Source: M55B120 sp965549355 (GTDB lineage Bacteria > Actinomycetota > Humimicrobiia > Humimicrobiales > Humimicrobiaceae). Taken from it: DNA of 39,578 nucleotides. Of this stretch, positions 7,475 to 16,321 are shown in pieces. The notes below the pieces were generated by a model. That model made no database searches and was not told where the DNA came from. It saw nothing but the letters and a program-made list of their open reading frames with translations. Location: the NCBI GenBank assembly GCA_965549355.1, contig CBEVGD010000004.1, positions 1-39,578 of the forward strand, read 5' to 3'. The number at the start of each line of letters is the position of its first letter. Position 1 is the stretch's first letter. The position numbers were made by a program, and so were the translations under genes.

Positions 7475-9048
7475 TGAATGAAAAGAGAACCCGGCCAGAT
7501 GAGACTGAAATAGATCTAAGACAGTACATGTCTATTCTGTGGAAGGGGAAATGGATCATAATCCTATGTACGCTGCTGGCAGTTGCAATAGGCTTTGCCC
7601 TTATATTCATCCTGCCGCCCGTATATGAAGCAACTACAAAAGTACTGATAATAGAAAAAAACATCTCCAGCGAAGTCTTTGACCAGTATATACCTGAGTA
7701 TAGCGGGAGCAGGGAAGTCAATTTCCAGACCCAGATGGAGATAATAGATTCCAGGAAATTCAGGGAAGAAGTAATAAGAAGGCTCTCACTTGAGATAAAA
7801 CCGGATGAACTTGAGGATAAAATCCAGATCAAAAGAGTAAGAGGGACCAATGTTATAGATATCAGCACACAGGACAATGACCCCCGGCTGGCGGCAGATA
7901 TTGCAAATATTCTTTCAGAGATCTATATTGAATGGGTCTCGGAAAACTATCAGCAGGGCATAAAAGAGCTTTTAACAGAGATTGATTCAAAGGCGATAGA
8001 TTCAAAAGAAAATCTTGACGATGCTTCAGAAGAGATCTCCAAACTCGAAGAAAGCGGCAGGGATATTCCGGAGAGCCTGAGAAAAGAACTGGAGATGTAT
8101 TCCAGCATGTATGTAATGCTCTCTGAAAAATATGAAAATCTAAAAATAAGCGAGACGATAGGAGATTCTTTTGCGAAGACGATAGAAACAGCAGTGGTCC
8201 CTGAAGAATCTATAAAACCGAGTAAAAAGCTGTACCTGGCCGCATCATTTCTTATAGGCCTGCTGCTTGGCTGCGGGATCATCTTATTAAAGGAAGCTCT
8301 GGATAATGCCATAAAGACATCTTCTGATGTTAAAAGATATTATGGCCTAAATACAATATCCCAGATCGCATACGACAAGTCATATGATACCAAAAAAAGG
8401 GAACTCATAGTGCTGAAGGAACCCGATTCTCATGTTTCAGAGTCAATAAGGGAGCTCAGGACCAATCTGGGATACTTTAATATTGACAGCAAGAGCAAGA
8501 CAATAGGGATAACGAGCTCCCAGCTTGAGGAAGGAAAGTCTTTTATATCGGCCAATCTGGCAGTCTCCATGGCACAATCGGGGGTTAAGACACTTCTTAT
8601 AAATGCTGACTTCAGAAAGCCGATCATACATAAATATTTCAATTTCAATAATAACTCCGGCATCACGTCTATCCTGACCGGTCATTCAAAGCTATCAGAA
8701 GAAGTAAGATCCACTGAAGTGGAAAACCTGCATTTCCTGGCAAGCGGACCGATACCTCCAAACCCTGTAGAACTTCTGGGGTCCGATCTGATGGGCAATA
8801 TGCTGGAGGTCCTGTCAGAAAAGTATGACTATGTTATTATCGATACGCCTCCCATTGTCCCGGTAACGGATCTGGTGGTCCTGGCTAGAAAGATCGACTC
8901 CATCCTGGTAGTGGCAAGAGCAGGAAAAGTCACCAGGTCTGTGGCCCTGCAGGCAGTAGAGAAAATGGAAGTGGTAAAAGGCAAGGTGCTGGGCGTGGTG
9001 CTAAATGGCGTAGTAAGAAAGGAAAGCTATTACTATTATTATAAGTAA
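7474..9048 (+). CDS. Fused CpsC-CpsD: Wzz-type co-polymerase and BY-kinase
   Basis: The 524-residue protein joins a polysaccharide co-polymerase to a bacterial tyrosine kinase. A Wzz domain lies between transmembrane helices at about 27-47 and 253-273, preceded by the usual Pro-rich segment. The cytoplasmic kinase has Walker A SSQLEEGKS (Lys355), Walker A' LLINADFRKP (376-383) and Walker B VIIDTPP (Asp457). The C-terminus ends SYYYYYK, a five-tyrosine autophosphorylation cluster. The first Asp of Walker A' is Asn377 here, a position needed for catalysis in characterised BY-kinases. Such fusions set chain length and couple polymerisation to export. The upstream PHP phosphatase would dephosphorylate the tail. 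Start ATG overlaps the preceding TAA. Confidence 0.93.
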   Translation: MNEKRTRPDETEIDLRQYMSILWKGKWIIILCTLLAVAIGFALIFILPPVYEATTKVLIIEKNISSEVFDQYIPEYSGSREVNFQTQMEIIDSRKFREEVIRRLSLEIKPDELEDKIQIKRVRGTNVIDISTQDNDPRLAADIANILSEIYIEWVSENYQQGIKELLTEIDSKAIDSKENLDDASEEISKLEESGRDIPESLRKELEMYSSMYVMLSEKYENLKISETIGDSFAKTIETAVVPEESIKPSKKLYLAASFLIGLLLGCGIILLKEALDNAIKTSSDVKRYYGLNTISQIAYDKSYDTKKRELIVLKEPDSHVSESIRELRTNLGYFNIDSKSKTIGITSSQLEEGKSFISANLAVSMAQSGVKTLLINADFRKPIIHKYFNFNNNSGITSILTGHSKLSEEVRSTEVENLHFLASGPIPPNPVELLGSDLMGNMLEVLSEKYDYVIIDTPPIVPVTDLVVLARKIDSILVVARAGKVTRSVALQAVEKMEVVKGKVLGVVLNGVVRKESYYYYYK

Positions 9049-9075
9049 GACGATCTTAATGCTTAAGGAGTTTTC

Positions 9076-10941
9076 TTGAGGATCAGAGCAACAAAACATA
9101 CAAAACAAATCCTTATAATATTAGCCGATATATTATTTGTGTATCTTGCTATTTTTATTGGCCTCCTATTCCGGCTTGAATGGAGAATACCGGCATATTA
9201 TCTGGAAAGGGCCGCTATACACGGCATCTTTATCTCAGCAATATTTATATTACTTTTCTTCGTATTTGGAATATACAATAGCCTGTGGGAGTATGCAGGA
9301 TCAAAGGAGATCTTTAAAATCGGCAGTGCATGTATTATAGGGACGCTTATAGTCACATTTATTGAGCTCAGGCTTCCCGAGAGGCTTCCATTGTCTGTAC
9401 CGGCGATTGCCTGCCTCGCCCTAATTTTATTTGTCGGAGGCATGCGGATGTCTTACAGGTTTATGCGGAGGATCTTAAAAAGAAGAAACAGCATATTTCC
9501 AAATGAGAATCTCTCCCGGAAAAGAATCATGATCATTGGAGCCGGAGATGCCGCCTCCATCATCATCAGGGAAATGCTCTTTAATTCTGAACCAAACAGT
9601 ATGCCTGTAATAGCGGTAGATGATGACAGGAAGAAGCATGGAAAGAGCATGCATGGAATAAAGATCGAAGGCGGGTGCAGCAAGATCCCCGGCCTTGTGA
9701 AGAAGTATGGCATCCGGGAGATCGTATTTGCCATACCGAGTGCAAGCAGGAAAAAAAGAAAGGAAATATTAAATATCTGCTCCGAAACAGGATGCAGCCT
9801 CAAGATGATGCCGTCAGTGTCAAATCTGCATGATTATGATAACCTCAGCGACAGTATAAGGAATGTAAAAATAGAGGACCTTCTGGGTAGGAATGAAGTG
9901 GACCTTGATGTCCCGGCCATAGCCGGATATCTGAAGGGGAAAACAATCCTTATAACTGGAGGCGGAGGTTCAATAGGATCTGAGATAGCAAGGCAGGTAA
10001 TCAAATTTGGTCCCAAAAAACTGGTGATCCTTGATATATATGAAAACAATGCCTACAGACTATTAAATGAATTAAGGGTCAAGCATGGCAGTAGAATACC
10101 AATAGATCTGGTCATAGCCTCAATAAGGGATGTCGACAGGCTCAAAGATATATTTCTTCTATACGGCCCGGATGTGGTTTTCCACGCGGCGGCCCATAAG
10201 CATGTGCCGCTTATGGAAGCATGTCCCTGTGAGGCCATCAAGAATAATGTGCTGGGGACCTTTAATACCGCAAAGACTGCAAGTGACTGCGGGGTAGGGA
10301 AGTTTATCCTGATCTCAACCGACAAGGCTGTAAATCCCACAAATATTATGGGAGCGACCAAGAAAGTGGCCGAGATAATAGTGCAATCCATGAATAGGCA
10401 TTCAGAGACAGAGTTTGCTGCAGTAAGATTTGGAAATGTGCTTGGAAGCAATGGAAGCGTGATACCGCTTTTTAAAGAGCAGATAAAGGCTGGAGGTCCG
10501 GTCACAGTGACTCATCCGGATATAAGAAGGTACTTCATGACAATAGCTGAAGCTGCAAAGCTTGTGATCCAGGCAGGCGCCATGGCGAAGGGCGGGGAAA
10601 TATTTGTGCTTGATATGGGTGAGCTGATAAAAATTATGGATATAGCAGAAAATCTTATTAGATTATCGGGTCTTATCCCGGAGGAAGATATCAGAATAGA
10701 GACCACCGGACTCAGGCCCGGTGAAAAACTGTTTGAAGAGCTTATGCTTGATGAGGAAGGTATCGGCAAAACATCTCATAAGAAGATCTTTACAGGCAGA
10801 TCCCCGGAAATATCCTACAAGGAAGTATTGTATAATATAGAACTTCTGGTAAATAATATGAGTGATCCGTCAAAGCTCAGGGAGGCTATAAAGAAAGTGG
10901 TGCCGACCTATAGTTGTAAGAAGGAAAGTATAGAAGGGTAG
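9076..10941 (+). CDS. Membrane-bound UDP-sugar 4,6-dehydratase (PglF/CapD-like)
   Basis: The start is a TTG behind a strong AAGGAG (9065-9070). The 621-residue protein has four N-terminal membrane helices, a first Rossmann-like domain (RIMIIGAGDAAS) and a catalytic SDR domain with GGGGSIGSE near residue 290. The active-site stretch STDKAVNPTNIMGATK (about 412-428) has Met in place of the SDR tyrosine, as in PglF, where the Thr-Asp-Lys triad does the chemistry. The family converts UDP-GlcNAc to the 4-keto-6-deoxy sugar, the precursor of QuiNAc, FucNAc or bacillosamine. The phosphoglycosyl transferase and reductase genes that follow fit that pathway. Confidence 0.92.
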   Translation: MRIRATKHTKQILIILADILFVYLAIFIGLLFRLEWRIPAYYLERAAIHGIFISAIFILLFFVFGIYNSLWEYAGSKEIFKIGSACIIGTLIVTFIELRLPERLPLSVPAIACLALILFVGGMRMSYRFMRRILKRRNSIFPNENLSRKRIMIIGAGDAASIIIREMLFNSEPNSMPVIAVDDDRKKHGKSMHGIKIEGGCSKIPGLVKKYGIREIVFAIPSASRKKRKEILNICSETGCSLKMMPSVSNLHDYDNLSDSIRNVKIEDLLGRNEVDLDVPAIAGYLKGKTILITGGGGSIGSEIARQVIKFGPKKLVILDIYENNAYRLLNELRVKHGSRIPIDLVIASIRDVDRLKDIFLLYGPDVVFHAAAHKHVPLMEACPCEAIKNNVLGTFNTAKTASDCGVGKFILISTDKAVNPTNIMGATKKVAEIIVQSMNRHSETEFAAVRFGNVLGSNGSVIPLFKEQIKAGGPVTVTHPDIRRYFMTIAEAAKLVIQAGAMAKGGEIFVLDMGELIKIMDIAENLIRLSGLIPEEDIRIETTGLRPGEKLFEELMLDEEGIGKTSHKKIFTGRSPEISYKEVLYNIELLVNNMSDPSKLREAIKKVVPTYSCKKESIEG

Positions 10942-10946
10942 ATGGT

Positions 10947-11546
10947 TTGGAAAGGCAGATAATTTATCCAAGGGTCAAACGAATATTAGATTTTATATTA
11001 TCTCTTATATCTATTCTTATGTTCTGGCCATTTTTTTTGATAATCGCGCTTTTAATAAAGATAGATTCAAAAGGTCCGGTATTTTTTAAGCAAAAACGTA
11101 TAGGAAAGGATAAAAAAGAGTTTTACATATTGAAGTTCAGGACTATGAGAACCGATACTCCAAAAGATATGCCAACACATATGGTGAAGAATCCTGATCT
11201 GTTTATAACCAGGATAGGCAGGTTTTTAAGAAAAACCAGCTTTGACGAACTTCCCCAGGTAATAAATATTTTAAAAGGTGAGCTTAGCATTATAGGTCCA
11301 AGACCTGCATTATGGAATCAGTTTGACTTAATAGCAGAGCGTGATAAATATAGGGTAAACAGTATTTATCCCGGGCTTACGGGCTGGGCCCAGATAAATG
11401 GCAGGGATGAGCTGCCTATAAAAATAAAAGCAAGATTTGACAGAGAGTATGTTGAAAAAAGGGGTTTTAATTTTGATTTAAAAATATTCTTACTGACAGC
11501 AGCCAGTGTACTGGGGAGAAAAGGGATTAAAGAGGGAATTAAGTGA
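10947..11546 (+). CDS. Initiating phosphoglycosyl transferase (PglC-like, monotopic)
   Basis: This 199-residue protein has the compact form of monotopic polyprenol-phosphate phosphoglycosyl transferases such as PglC. It has one N-terminal reentrant membrane helix (about 14-36), a KFRTMR motif, the catalytic Asp-Glu pair in SFDELPQ (Asp100-Glu101) and the IIGPRP and PGLTGWAQ signatures. It would transfer a sugar phosphate from a UDP-sugar to undecaprenyl phosphate and so start each repeat unit. The upstream dehydratase suggests a 6-deoxy N-acetyl sugar. The start is a TTG five bases after the dehydratase stop, with GAAGGG inside the end of that gene. Confidence 0.93.
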   Translation: MERQIIYPRVKRILDFILSLISILMFWPFFLIIALLIKIDSKGPVFFKQKRIGKDKKEFYILKFRTMRTDTPKDMPTHMVKNPDLFITRIGRFLRKTSFDELPQVINILKGELSIIGPRPALWNQFDLIAERDKYRVNSIYPGLTGWAQINGRDELPIKIKARFDREYVEKRGFNFDLKIFLLTAASVLGRKGIKEGIK

Positions 11547-12439
11547 GTCAAATAAAAGTTTTAATTACTGGAGCAAATAGTTACATAGGAACAAGATTTG
11601 AAGAATGGGTGTCAAAATACGATGAATATGAGGTAAGCACTCTTGATCTATTAAATAGTAAATGGAAATCATATGATTTTTCATCTTTTCATACAGTACT
11701 GCATGTAGCAGCGATTGTTCATAAGAAAGAGAAGAAAGAAGATGAACCCTTATATTCTAAAGTGAATACTGAATTACCCTATGAAGTAGCGAAAAAGGCA
11801 AAGGAAGAAGGAGTAAGACAGTTTATTTTTATGAGCAGCATAGCTGTTTATGGTTTAGAGGGTTCACTCTATAGTATTTGTAAGATTGGTCAAAATACAG
11901 TAGTTAATCCTAAGACTATATATGGAAAAAGTAAATTGGAAGCTGAAGAGAAATTACAGAGACTATCAAATAATAAATTTAATTTGGTAATAATACGTGC
12001 TCCAATGGTCTATGGTTCAGGCTGTAAGGGAAATTACAACTTTCTTCATAGGATAGCTTGCAAAACAAATATTTTCCCCAAGATTAATAATATGAGAAGT
12101 GTATTGTATATTGATAATTTATGTGAGTTTATCAGGTTAATCATAGATGCTGAAGAAAGTGGAATATTTTTTCCTCAAGATAAAACATTTTTTAATACGA
12201 CTGAAACTATTATTTCTATTGGTAAGTGTAATAAGAAATATATTCGTGTGAGTGCCCTTTTGGGTTTTATTGTTAGTCTTATTGGTGTAATTAAAATTTC
12301 AAGGCTGAATAAGGCGTTTGGAAGTTTGGTTATAGAAAAAACTCTCTCAGATACTTTTGAATGGAAATACTGTGTTGCATACAGGAGCAATGCTATAAAG
12401 GTTATAGAAAATGATATAAAAAAGAAATATAGATTGTAA
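11543..12439 (+). CDS. NAD-dependent sugar epimerase/reductase (extended SDR)
   Basis: The GTG start overlaps the stop of the phosphoglycosyl transferase gene by four bases, implying translational coupling. The 298-residue protein has the Rossmann signature GANSYIG near the N-terminus, the serine of FMSSIAVYG and the catalytic YGKSK. It is therefore an extended SDR acting on a nucleotide or lipid-linked sugar. Next to a 4,6-dehydratase and an initiating transferase, a plausible role is the 4-reductase that finishes a QuiNAc- or FucNAc-type sugar, as WreQ does after WreV and WreU in Rhizobium. An epimerase role is equally possible on sequence alone. Confidence 0.8.
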   Translation: MSQIKVLITGANSYIGTRFEEWVSKYDEYEVSTLDLLNSKWKSYDFSSFHTVLHVAAIVHKKEKKEDEPLYSKVNTELPYEVAKKAKEEGVRQFIFMSSIAVYGLEGSLYSICKIGQNTVVNPKTIYGKSKLEAEEKLQRLSNNKFNLVIIRAPMVYGSGCKGNYNFLHRIACKTNIFPKINNMRSVLYIDNLCEFIRLIIDAEESGIFFPQDKTFFNTTETIISIGKCNKKYIRVSALLGFIVSLIGVIKISRLNKAFGSLVIEKTLSDTFEWKYCVAYRSNAIKVIENDIKKKYRL

Positions 12440-12527
12440 TAAAATTATAAAAACAGTTTATTTGAATCAATAGCAAGTTGGAGTTAATTAGTAGTTATTT
12501 TATATAAGCTATACACAAAGGCATATA

Positions 12528-13670
12528 ATGAATATATTAATTACGGGTGGAGCTGGCTTTATTGGGAGTGCAACTGCACTGGAGCTAATAAAAAAGCAGC
12601 ATAATGTATTTGTTCTTGATATATTTTCAAAGCAAATACATGGGGAAAATTACAAGAAATCTTATCTATATAAAAGAATTGTTGATAAATGCAATATAAT
12701 AAATGGAGATATAAATGACAGGGATAAATTAATAAAGACTATCTATGGAATTGATTGTATTATTCATATGGCTGCTGAAACCGGCACCGGACAATCTATG
12801 CATGAAGTTAATAGCTATACCCGGACAAATGTAATGGGTCTTTCAAATATATTTGATGTAATATTGAAAAATGGGTTTAAACCTAAGCAGTTCATTTTGT
12901 CTTCATCACGTAGTGTATATGGTGAAGGACCTTATAAATGCAAAAAACATGGGACCATATATCCCAACTCTCGCGAAGAAGCTGCGATGGAAAGTGGAGA
13001 TTTTAATGTAAAATGTCCTATATGTAATGCAAATGTTGAACCTTTTGCTACGAATAATGATGCGGTTATAAATCCAGTATCTTTATATGCATTTACCAAG
13101 TATGCCCAAGAGAATCTTGTAAAGATTATGTGCCCAGTCTTAGATATTAACTATACTATATTGAGATATCAAAATGTATTTGGTCCTGGACAATCTCTTA
13201 GAAATCCCTACACAGGCATATTATCAATATTTTCAACTCAGCTTCTAAACAACAATGATATTAATATATTTGAAGACGGTAAAGAAAGTAGAGATTTTGT
13301 TTATATTGATGATGTTGTTTTTGCAAATACAGCTACTATAAACAATAAAAAAGCATATTCAAAAATTATTGATATAGGAAGTGGGAAAGCAACCAATGTT
13401 CTTACTGTTGCAAATATATTGAAAGAACTGCTTGGATCAAAATCAAAAATTGAAGTGACTGGAGATTTCCGCAAAGGCGATATAAGACACAATTTTGCTA
13501 ATACTACTGCCGCAAGAGATATATTGAACTACTATCCTTCAGTAAGTTTTAAAGGTGGTATTAGAACTTTCTCCAACTGGGTAAAAACTCAATGCCTGGA
13601 AAAGGACAGGTTCATTAATTCTTATAATGAAATGAAGAAAAAAGGAGTACTCATTAAAAAAAATGGATAA
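12528..13670 (+). CDS. Extended SDR sugar epimerase with Cys-rich insert, dTDP-L-rhamnose 4-epimerase-like
   Basis: The 380-residue protein begins ILITGGAGFIGS and has the catalytic Tyr187 and Lys191 (YAFTK) of NDP-sugar epimerases. After the SSSRSVYGEG strand it carries an insert with Cys138, His141, Cys163 and Cys166 (YKCKKHG...KCPICN), spaced like a zinc site. From memory, this insert resembles proteins annotated as dTDP-L-rhamnose 4-epimerase, which make dTDP-6-deoxy-L-talose. No dTDP-rhamnose synthesis genes are in the window, so the substrate is unproven. An 88-base gap with AAAGG before the ATG precedes it, and the next gene overlaps its end by eight bases. Confidence 0.8.
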   Translation: MNILITGGAGFIGSATALELIKKQHNVFVLDIFSKQIHGENYKKSYLYKRIVDKCNIINGDINDRDKLIKTIYGIDCIIHMAAETGTGQSMHEVNSYTRTNVMGLSNIFDVILKNGFKPKQFILSSSRSVYGEGPYKCKKHGTIYPNSREEAAMESGDFNVKCPICNANVEPFATNNDAVINPVSLYAFTKYAQENLVKIMCPVLDINYTILRYQNVFGPGQSLRNPYTGILSIFSTQLLNNNDINIFEDGKESRDFVYIDDVVFANTATINNKKAYSKIIDIGSGKATNVLTVANILKELLGSKSKIEVTGDFRKGDIRHNFANTTAARDILNYYPSVSFKGGIRTFSNWVKTQCLEKDRFINSYNEMKKKGVLIKKNG

Positions 13671-14640
13671 TGCTTTATTAATATCACCTAAATTCTTCGG
13701 ATATGAATACAAAATTAAGGATGCTTTGTCAAAAATAGGTTACTGTGTAGATTTTTATGACGAAAGATTAGATAACAGCGTAGGATTAAAAGCAATGATC
13801 CGTCTGAATAAGTTTTTTATAAGAAAAAAAATTCATTCAAGTTTTATGCAGATGTTAAAAAATTCGAAGCATAAAAATTATAAAATTATCTTAGTTGTAA
13901 AAGGCGAGACTATGAGTAATTGGATGATGATTAAAATAAAGGAGTTTTTTCCTAAGGCAATAGTTATCCTTTATCTCTATGATTCTATTAAAAATAATCC
14001 TAATTCCATCAATTTATTAAACAAATTTGATAAAGTGTTTTCTTTTGATAATGAAGATTGCAACAATTATGATAGTATGAATTTTTTACCCTTATTTTAT
14101 ACTAATGAATACAAGACTATAGGTAGGAAAAATGAGTTCGAAATAGATGCATTATTTATTGGAACGGCACACCCAGGCAGGTACAATATATTAGAAAAAA
14201 TTAAGAATCAATTGAATGGTTATAATCTTAAGTGTTATTTCTTTATGTTCTTGTCAGCTAAAATACTGTACATATATAATAAAGTCTTATTTGGAGCCTA
14301 CAAATGTAGTAAAATAACAGAGTTTTCGTATAGTTCATTAACAGAAGACCAAGTTATTGATTTGTATAAAAAATCACGCGTAATAATAGATATTCAACAC
14401 CCCGATCAGACTGGGCTGACAATGCGCTCATTTGAGTGTTTGGGTGCAAAACGTAAAATGATTACAACAAATTTTCATATAAAAGAATATGATTTTTACA
14501 ATCCTAAAAATATATATATATTGGATAATAATAGTTGTGAAATTTACAAGGATTTTTTTCTTGATGATTATTCTAATATCGATAAAGTTGTATATGATAA
14601 ATATAATATAGATACATGGATAAAAACAATTATTAGTTGA
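13663..14640 (+). CDS. Putative CgeB-like GT-B glycosyltransferase
   Basis: This 325-residue soluble protein overlaps the preceding epimerase gene by eight bases. It looks like a CgeB/capsule-type GT-B glycosyltransferase: an N-terminal alpha/beta domain with LVVKGETMSNWM, a middle IDALFIGTAHPGRYNIL strand, and a C-terminal donor-site-like segment GLTMRSFECLGAKRKMITTN whose Glu would contact the nucleotide sugar. It would add one sugar to the lipid-linked repeat unit in the cytoplasm. Donor and acceptor cannot be inferred. The gene is AT-rich like the rest of the central block. Confidence 0.6.
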   Translation: MDNALLISPKFFGYEYKIKDALSKIGYCVDFYDERLDNSVGLKAMIRLNKFFIRKKIHSSFMQMLKNSKHKNYKIILVVKGETMSNWMMIKIKEFFPKAIVILYLYDSIKNNPNSINLLNKFDKVFSFDNEDCNNYDSMNFLPLFYTNEYKTIGRKNEFEIDALFIGTAHPGRYNILEKIKNQLNGYNLKCYFFMFLSAKILYIYNKVLFGAYKCSKITEFSYSSLTEDQVIDLYKKSRVIIDIQHPDQTGLTMRSFECLGAKRKMITTNFHIKEYDFYNPKNIYILDNNSCEIYKDFFLDDYSNIDKVVYDKYNIDTWIKTIIS

Positions 14641-14643
14641 AGA

Positions 14644-15510
14644 TTGTTTTCACCTTTAAGTAATACTAGAGATATTATGCCATACGAAAAAGCAATATCA
14701 CGAAAATTAAAACTTTTTGAAAGGCTATTCTTATTAGTGTCCAGACAAAGAATGGTCTTGGTGCATACTATGGGAAAAGTTGGCTCATCCTCAATAGCCA
14801 ACACATTGTCTATTAACAATGTTCCATTTATGCATACACATTTCTTAACATTTATTCGTCGTGGTTCATACTTTGTTGTTCCTAAAAGATCTATCATACA
14901 GTGCATACATGATGTGTTAAAAAGTATTCAACAGAAGATCAAAATCTGGATTTGGTTTCAATATACTGTAAAAAGAAATGGTTTATCTATCATATCTCTA
15001 ATACGTGAACCCATTTCGAGAAATATATCTGCATTTTTCGAGCAAGCAGAGTATGTAGATGTTGACTGGCAAAACAAAACATTAGAGGAATTGCATGCCA
15101 TGTTTTGGGAAAAAGCCAATCATGACACACCACTCATATGGTTTGATAAGGAAATAAAAAAACTATTTGGTATAGATGTGTATTCGTATCCTTTTAATAA
15201 AGAAAAGGGATGGATAATTATTAAAAAAGGAAATATCTCATTACTGATTATTCAAATGGAAAAAATTAATGATCTTTCTAATATATTAGGTCAATTCTTG
15301 GGAATAAAAAATATTATTATTAATAATACAAATCGTTCATCAAAAAAACAATATGCCGGGCTGTATAAGGAGTTTAATAGGAAAATTTCAATTCCAAGGA
15401 GCTACCTGGATCGTATGCTATATTCTCGCTATACGATGCATTTTTACTCAAATAGACAAATAAAGAAGTGGTATGATAAATATTATTATCTAAACAAAGA
15501 GGAAAAATAA
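14644..15510 (+). CDS. Sulfotransferase-like protein 1 (capsule-type)
   Basis: The 288-residue protein has the two PAPS-binding elements of sulfotransferases. The 5'-phosphosulfate loop is HTMGKVGSSSI (41-51, with Lys45) and the 3'-phosphate element is REPISRNISAFF (from Arg121, with Ser129). It resembles the bacterial family annotated as putative capsular polysaccharide synthesis protein. It would transfer sulfate from PAPS to a hydroxyl of the polysaccharide or its lipid-linked precursor. The frame starts at a TTG three bases after the upstream stop; an ATG at 14677 is an alternative start. It directly abuts kdsA. Confidence 0.75.
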   Translation: MFSPLSNTRDIMPYEKAISRKLKLFERLFLLVSRQRMVLVHTMGKVGSSSIANTLSINNVPFMHTHFLTFIRRGSYFVVPKRSIIQCIHDVLKSIQQKIKIWIWFQYTVKRNGLSIISLIREPISRNISAFFEQAEYVDVDWQNKTLEELHAMFWEKANHDTPLIWFDKEIKKLFGIDVYSYPFNKEKGWIIIKKGNISLLIIQMEKINDLSNILGQFLGIKNIIINNTNRSSKKQYAGLYKEFNRKISIPRSYLDRMLYSRYTMHFYSNRQIKKWYDKYYYLNKEEK

Positions 15511-16320
15511 ATGCCAAATAATTTGTATAAAAAAATAAAAAGCGACTTCACACTTATTGCTGGTCCCTGCGTGATTGAGTCCGAAGGCCTATGTATGAAT
15601 ATTGCAAAAACTCTCAAAGATATATGTCAGGAATTGAATATAAATTATATTTTTAAAGCATCATTTGATAAGGCAAACAGGAGTTCAATTAAATCTTATA
15701 GAGGAGTATCATTAAATAAAGGTATTGAGATTTTCTCAAGAATCAAGCAGAAAATAGATGTGCCGATATTGACTGATTGCCATCTCCCATCACAATGTGA
15801 AGCTCTGTCTAAAATAGTTGATATATTACAGATACCTTCATTTTTATGCCGCCAAACGGATTTACTTATTGCAGCTGCAAAAACAGGAAAAATTATCAAT
15901 ATAAAAAAGGGTCAATTTATGGCACCCTGGGAAATGAAGAACGTTGTTGAGAAGATTGAAAATACAGGCAACTTCAATATAGCCTTATGTGAACGTGGAA
16001 CTTCGTTTGGGTACAATCGATTGGTTGTGGATTATACAGGTATGCTTGAAATGAAAAAATTAGGTTACCCAGTCATATTTGATGCGACGCATTCTGTTCA
16101 ACTACCCGGTAGTTTAGGAAATAAATCGGGAGGCAGTCGTGACTATGTGCCTTTTTTAATAAATGCTTCTATAGCTATTGGTATTACATGTATTTTTGCT
16201 GAAGTTCACCCGGATCCCAATACTGCTAAATCTGATGGACCCAATATGTTGTACTTAGATAATATGTATGATTTATTGAGTAATGCATTGTCGATATATA
16301 ATATAGTAAATAATAAATAA
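15511..16320 (+). CDS. kdsA: 3-deoxy-8-phosphooctulonate synthase, metal-dependent type
   Basis: KdsA condenses phosphoenolpyruvate with D-arabinose 5-phosphate to give Kdo 8-phosphate. The 269-residue protein matches throughout: IAGPCVIES, FKASFDKANRSS, LCRQTDLLIAAAKTG, KKGQFMAPWEMKNV and DATHSVQLPG. Cys20 in AGPC, with the His of DATHSVQ, the Glu of FAEVHPDP and the Asp of AKSDGPN, gives the full metal-ligand set of the metal-dependent class typified by Aquifex. The E. coli enzyme has Asn instead of Cys. The ATG follows the sulfotransferase stop directly, with AGAGGA upstream. KdsB, KdsC and KdsD are encoded 4-6 kb downstream. Confidence 0.97.
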   Translation: MPNNLYKKIKSDFTLIAGPCVIESEGLCMNIAKTLKDICQELNINYIFKASFDKANRSSIKSYRGVSLNKGIEIFSRIKQKIDVPILTDCHLPSQCEALSKIVDILQIPSFLCRQTDLLIAAAKTGKIINIKKGQFMAPWEMKNVVEKIENTGNFNIALCERGTSFGYNRLVVDYTGMLEMKKLGYPVIFDATHSVQLPGSLGNKSGGSRDYVPFLINASIAIGITCIFAEVHPDPNTAKSDGPNMLYLDNMYDLLSNALSIYNIVNNK

Positions 16321-16321
16321 T

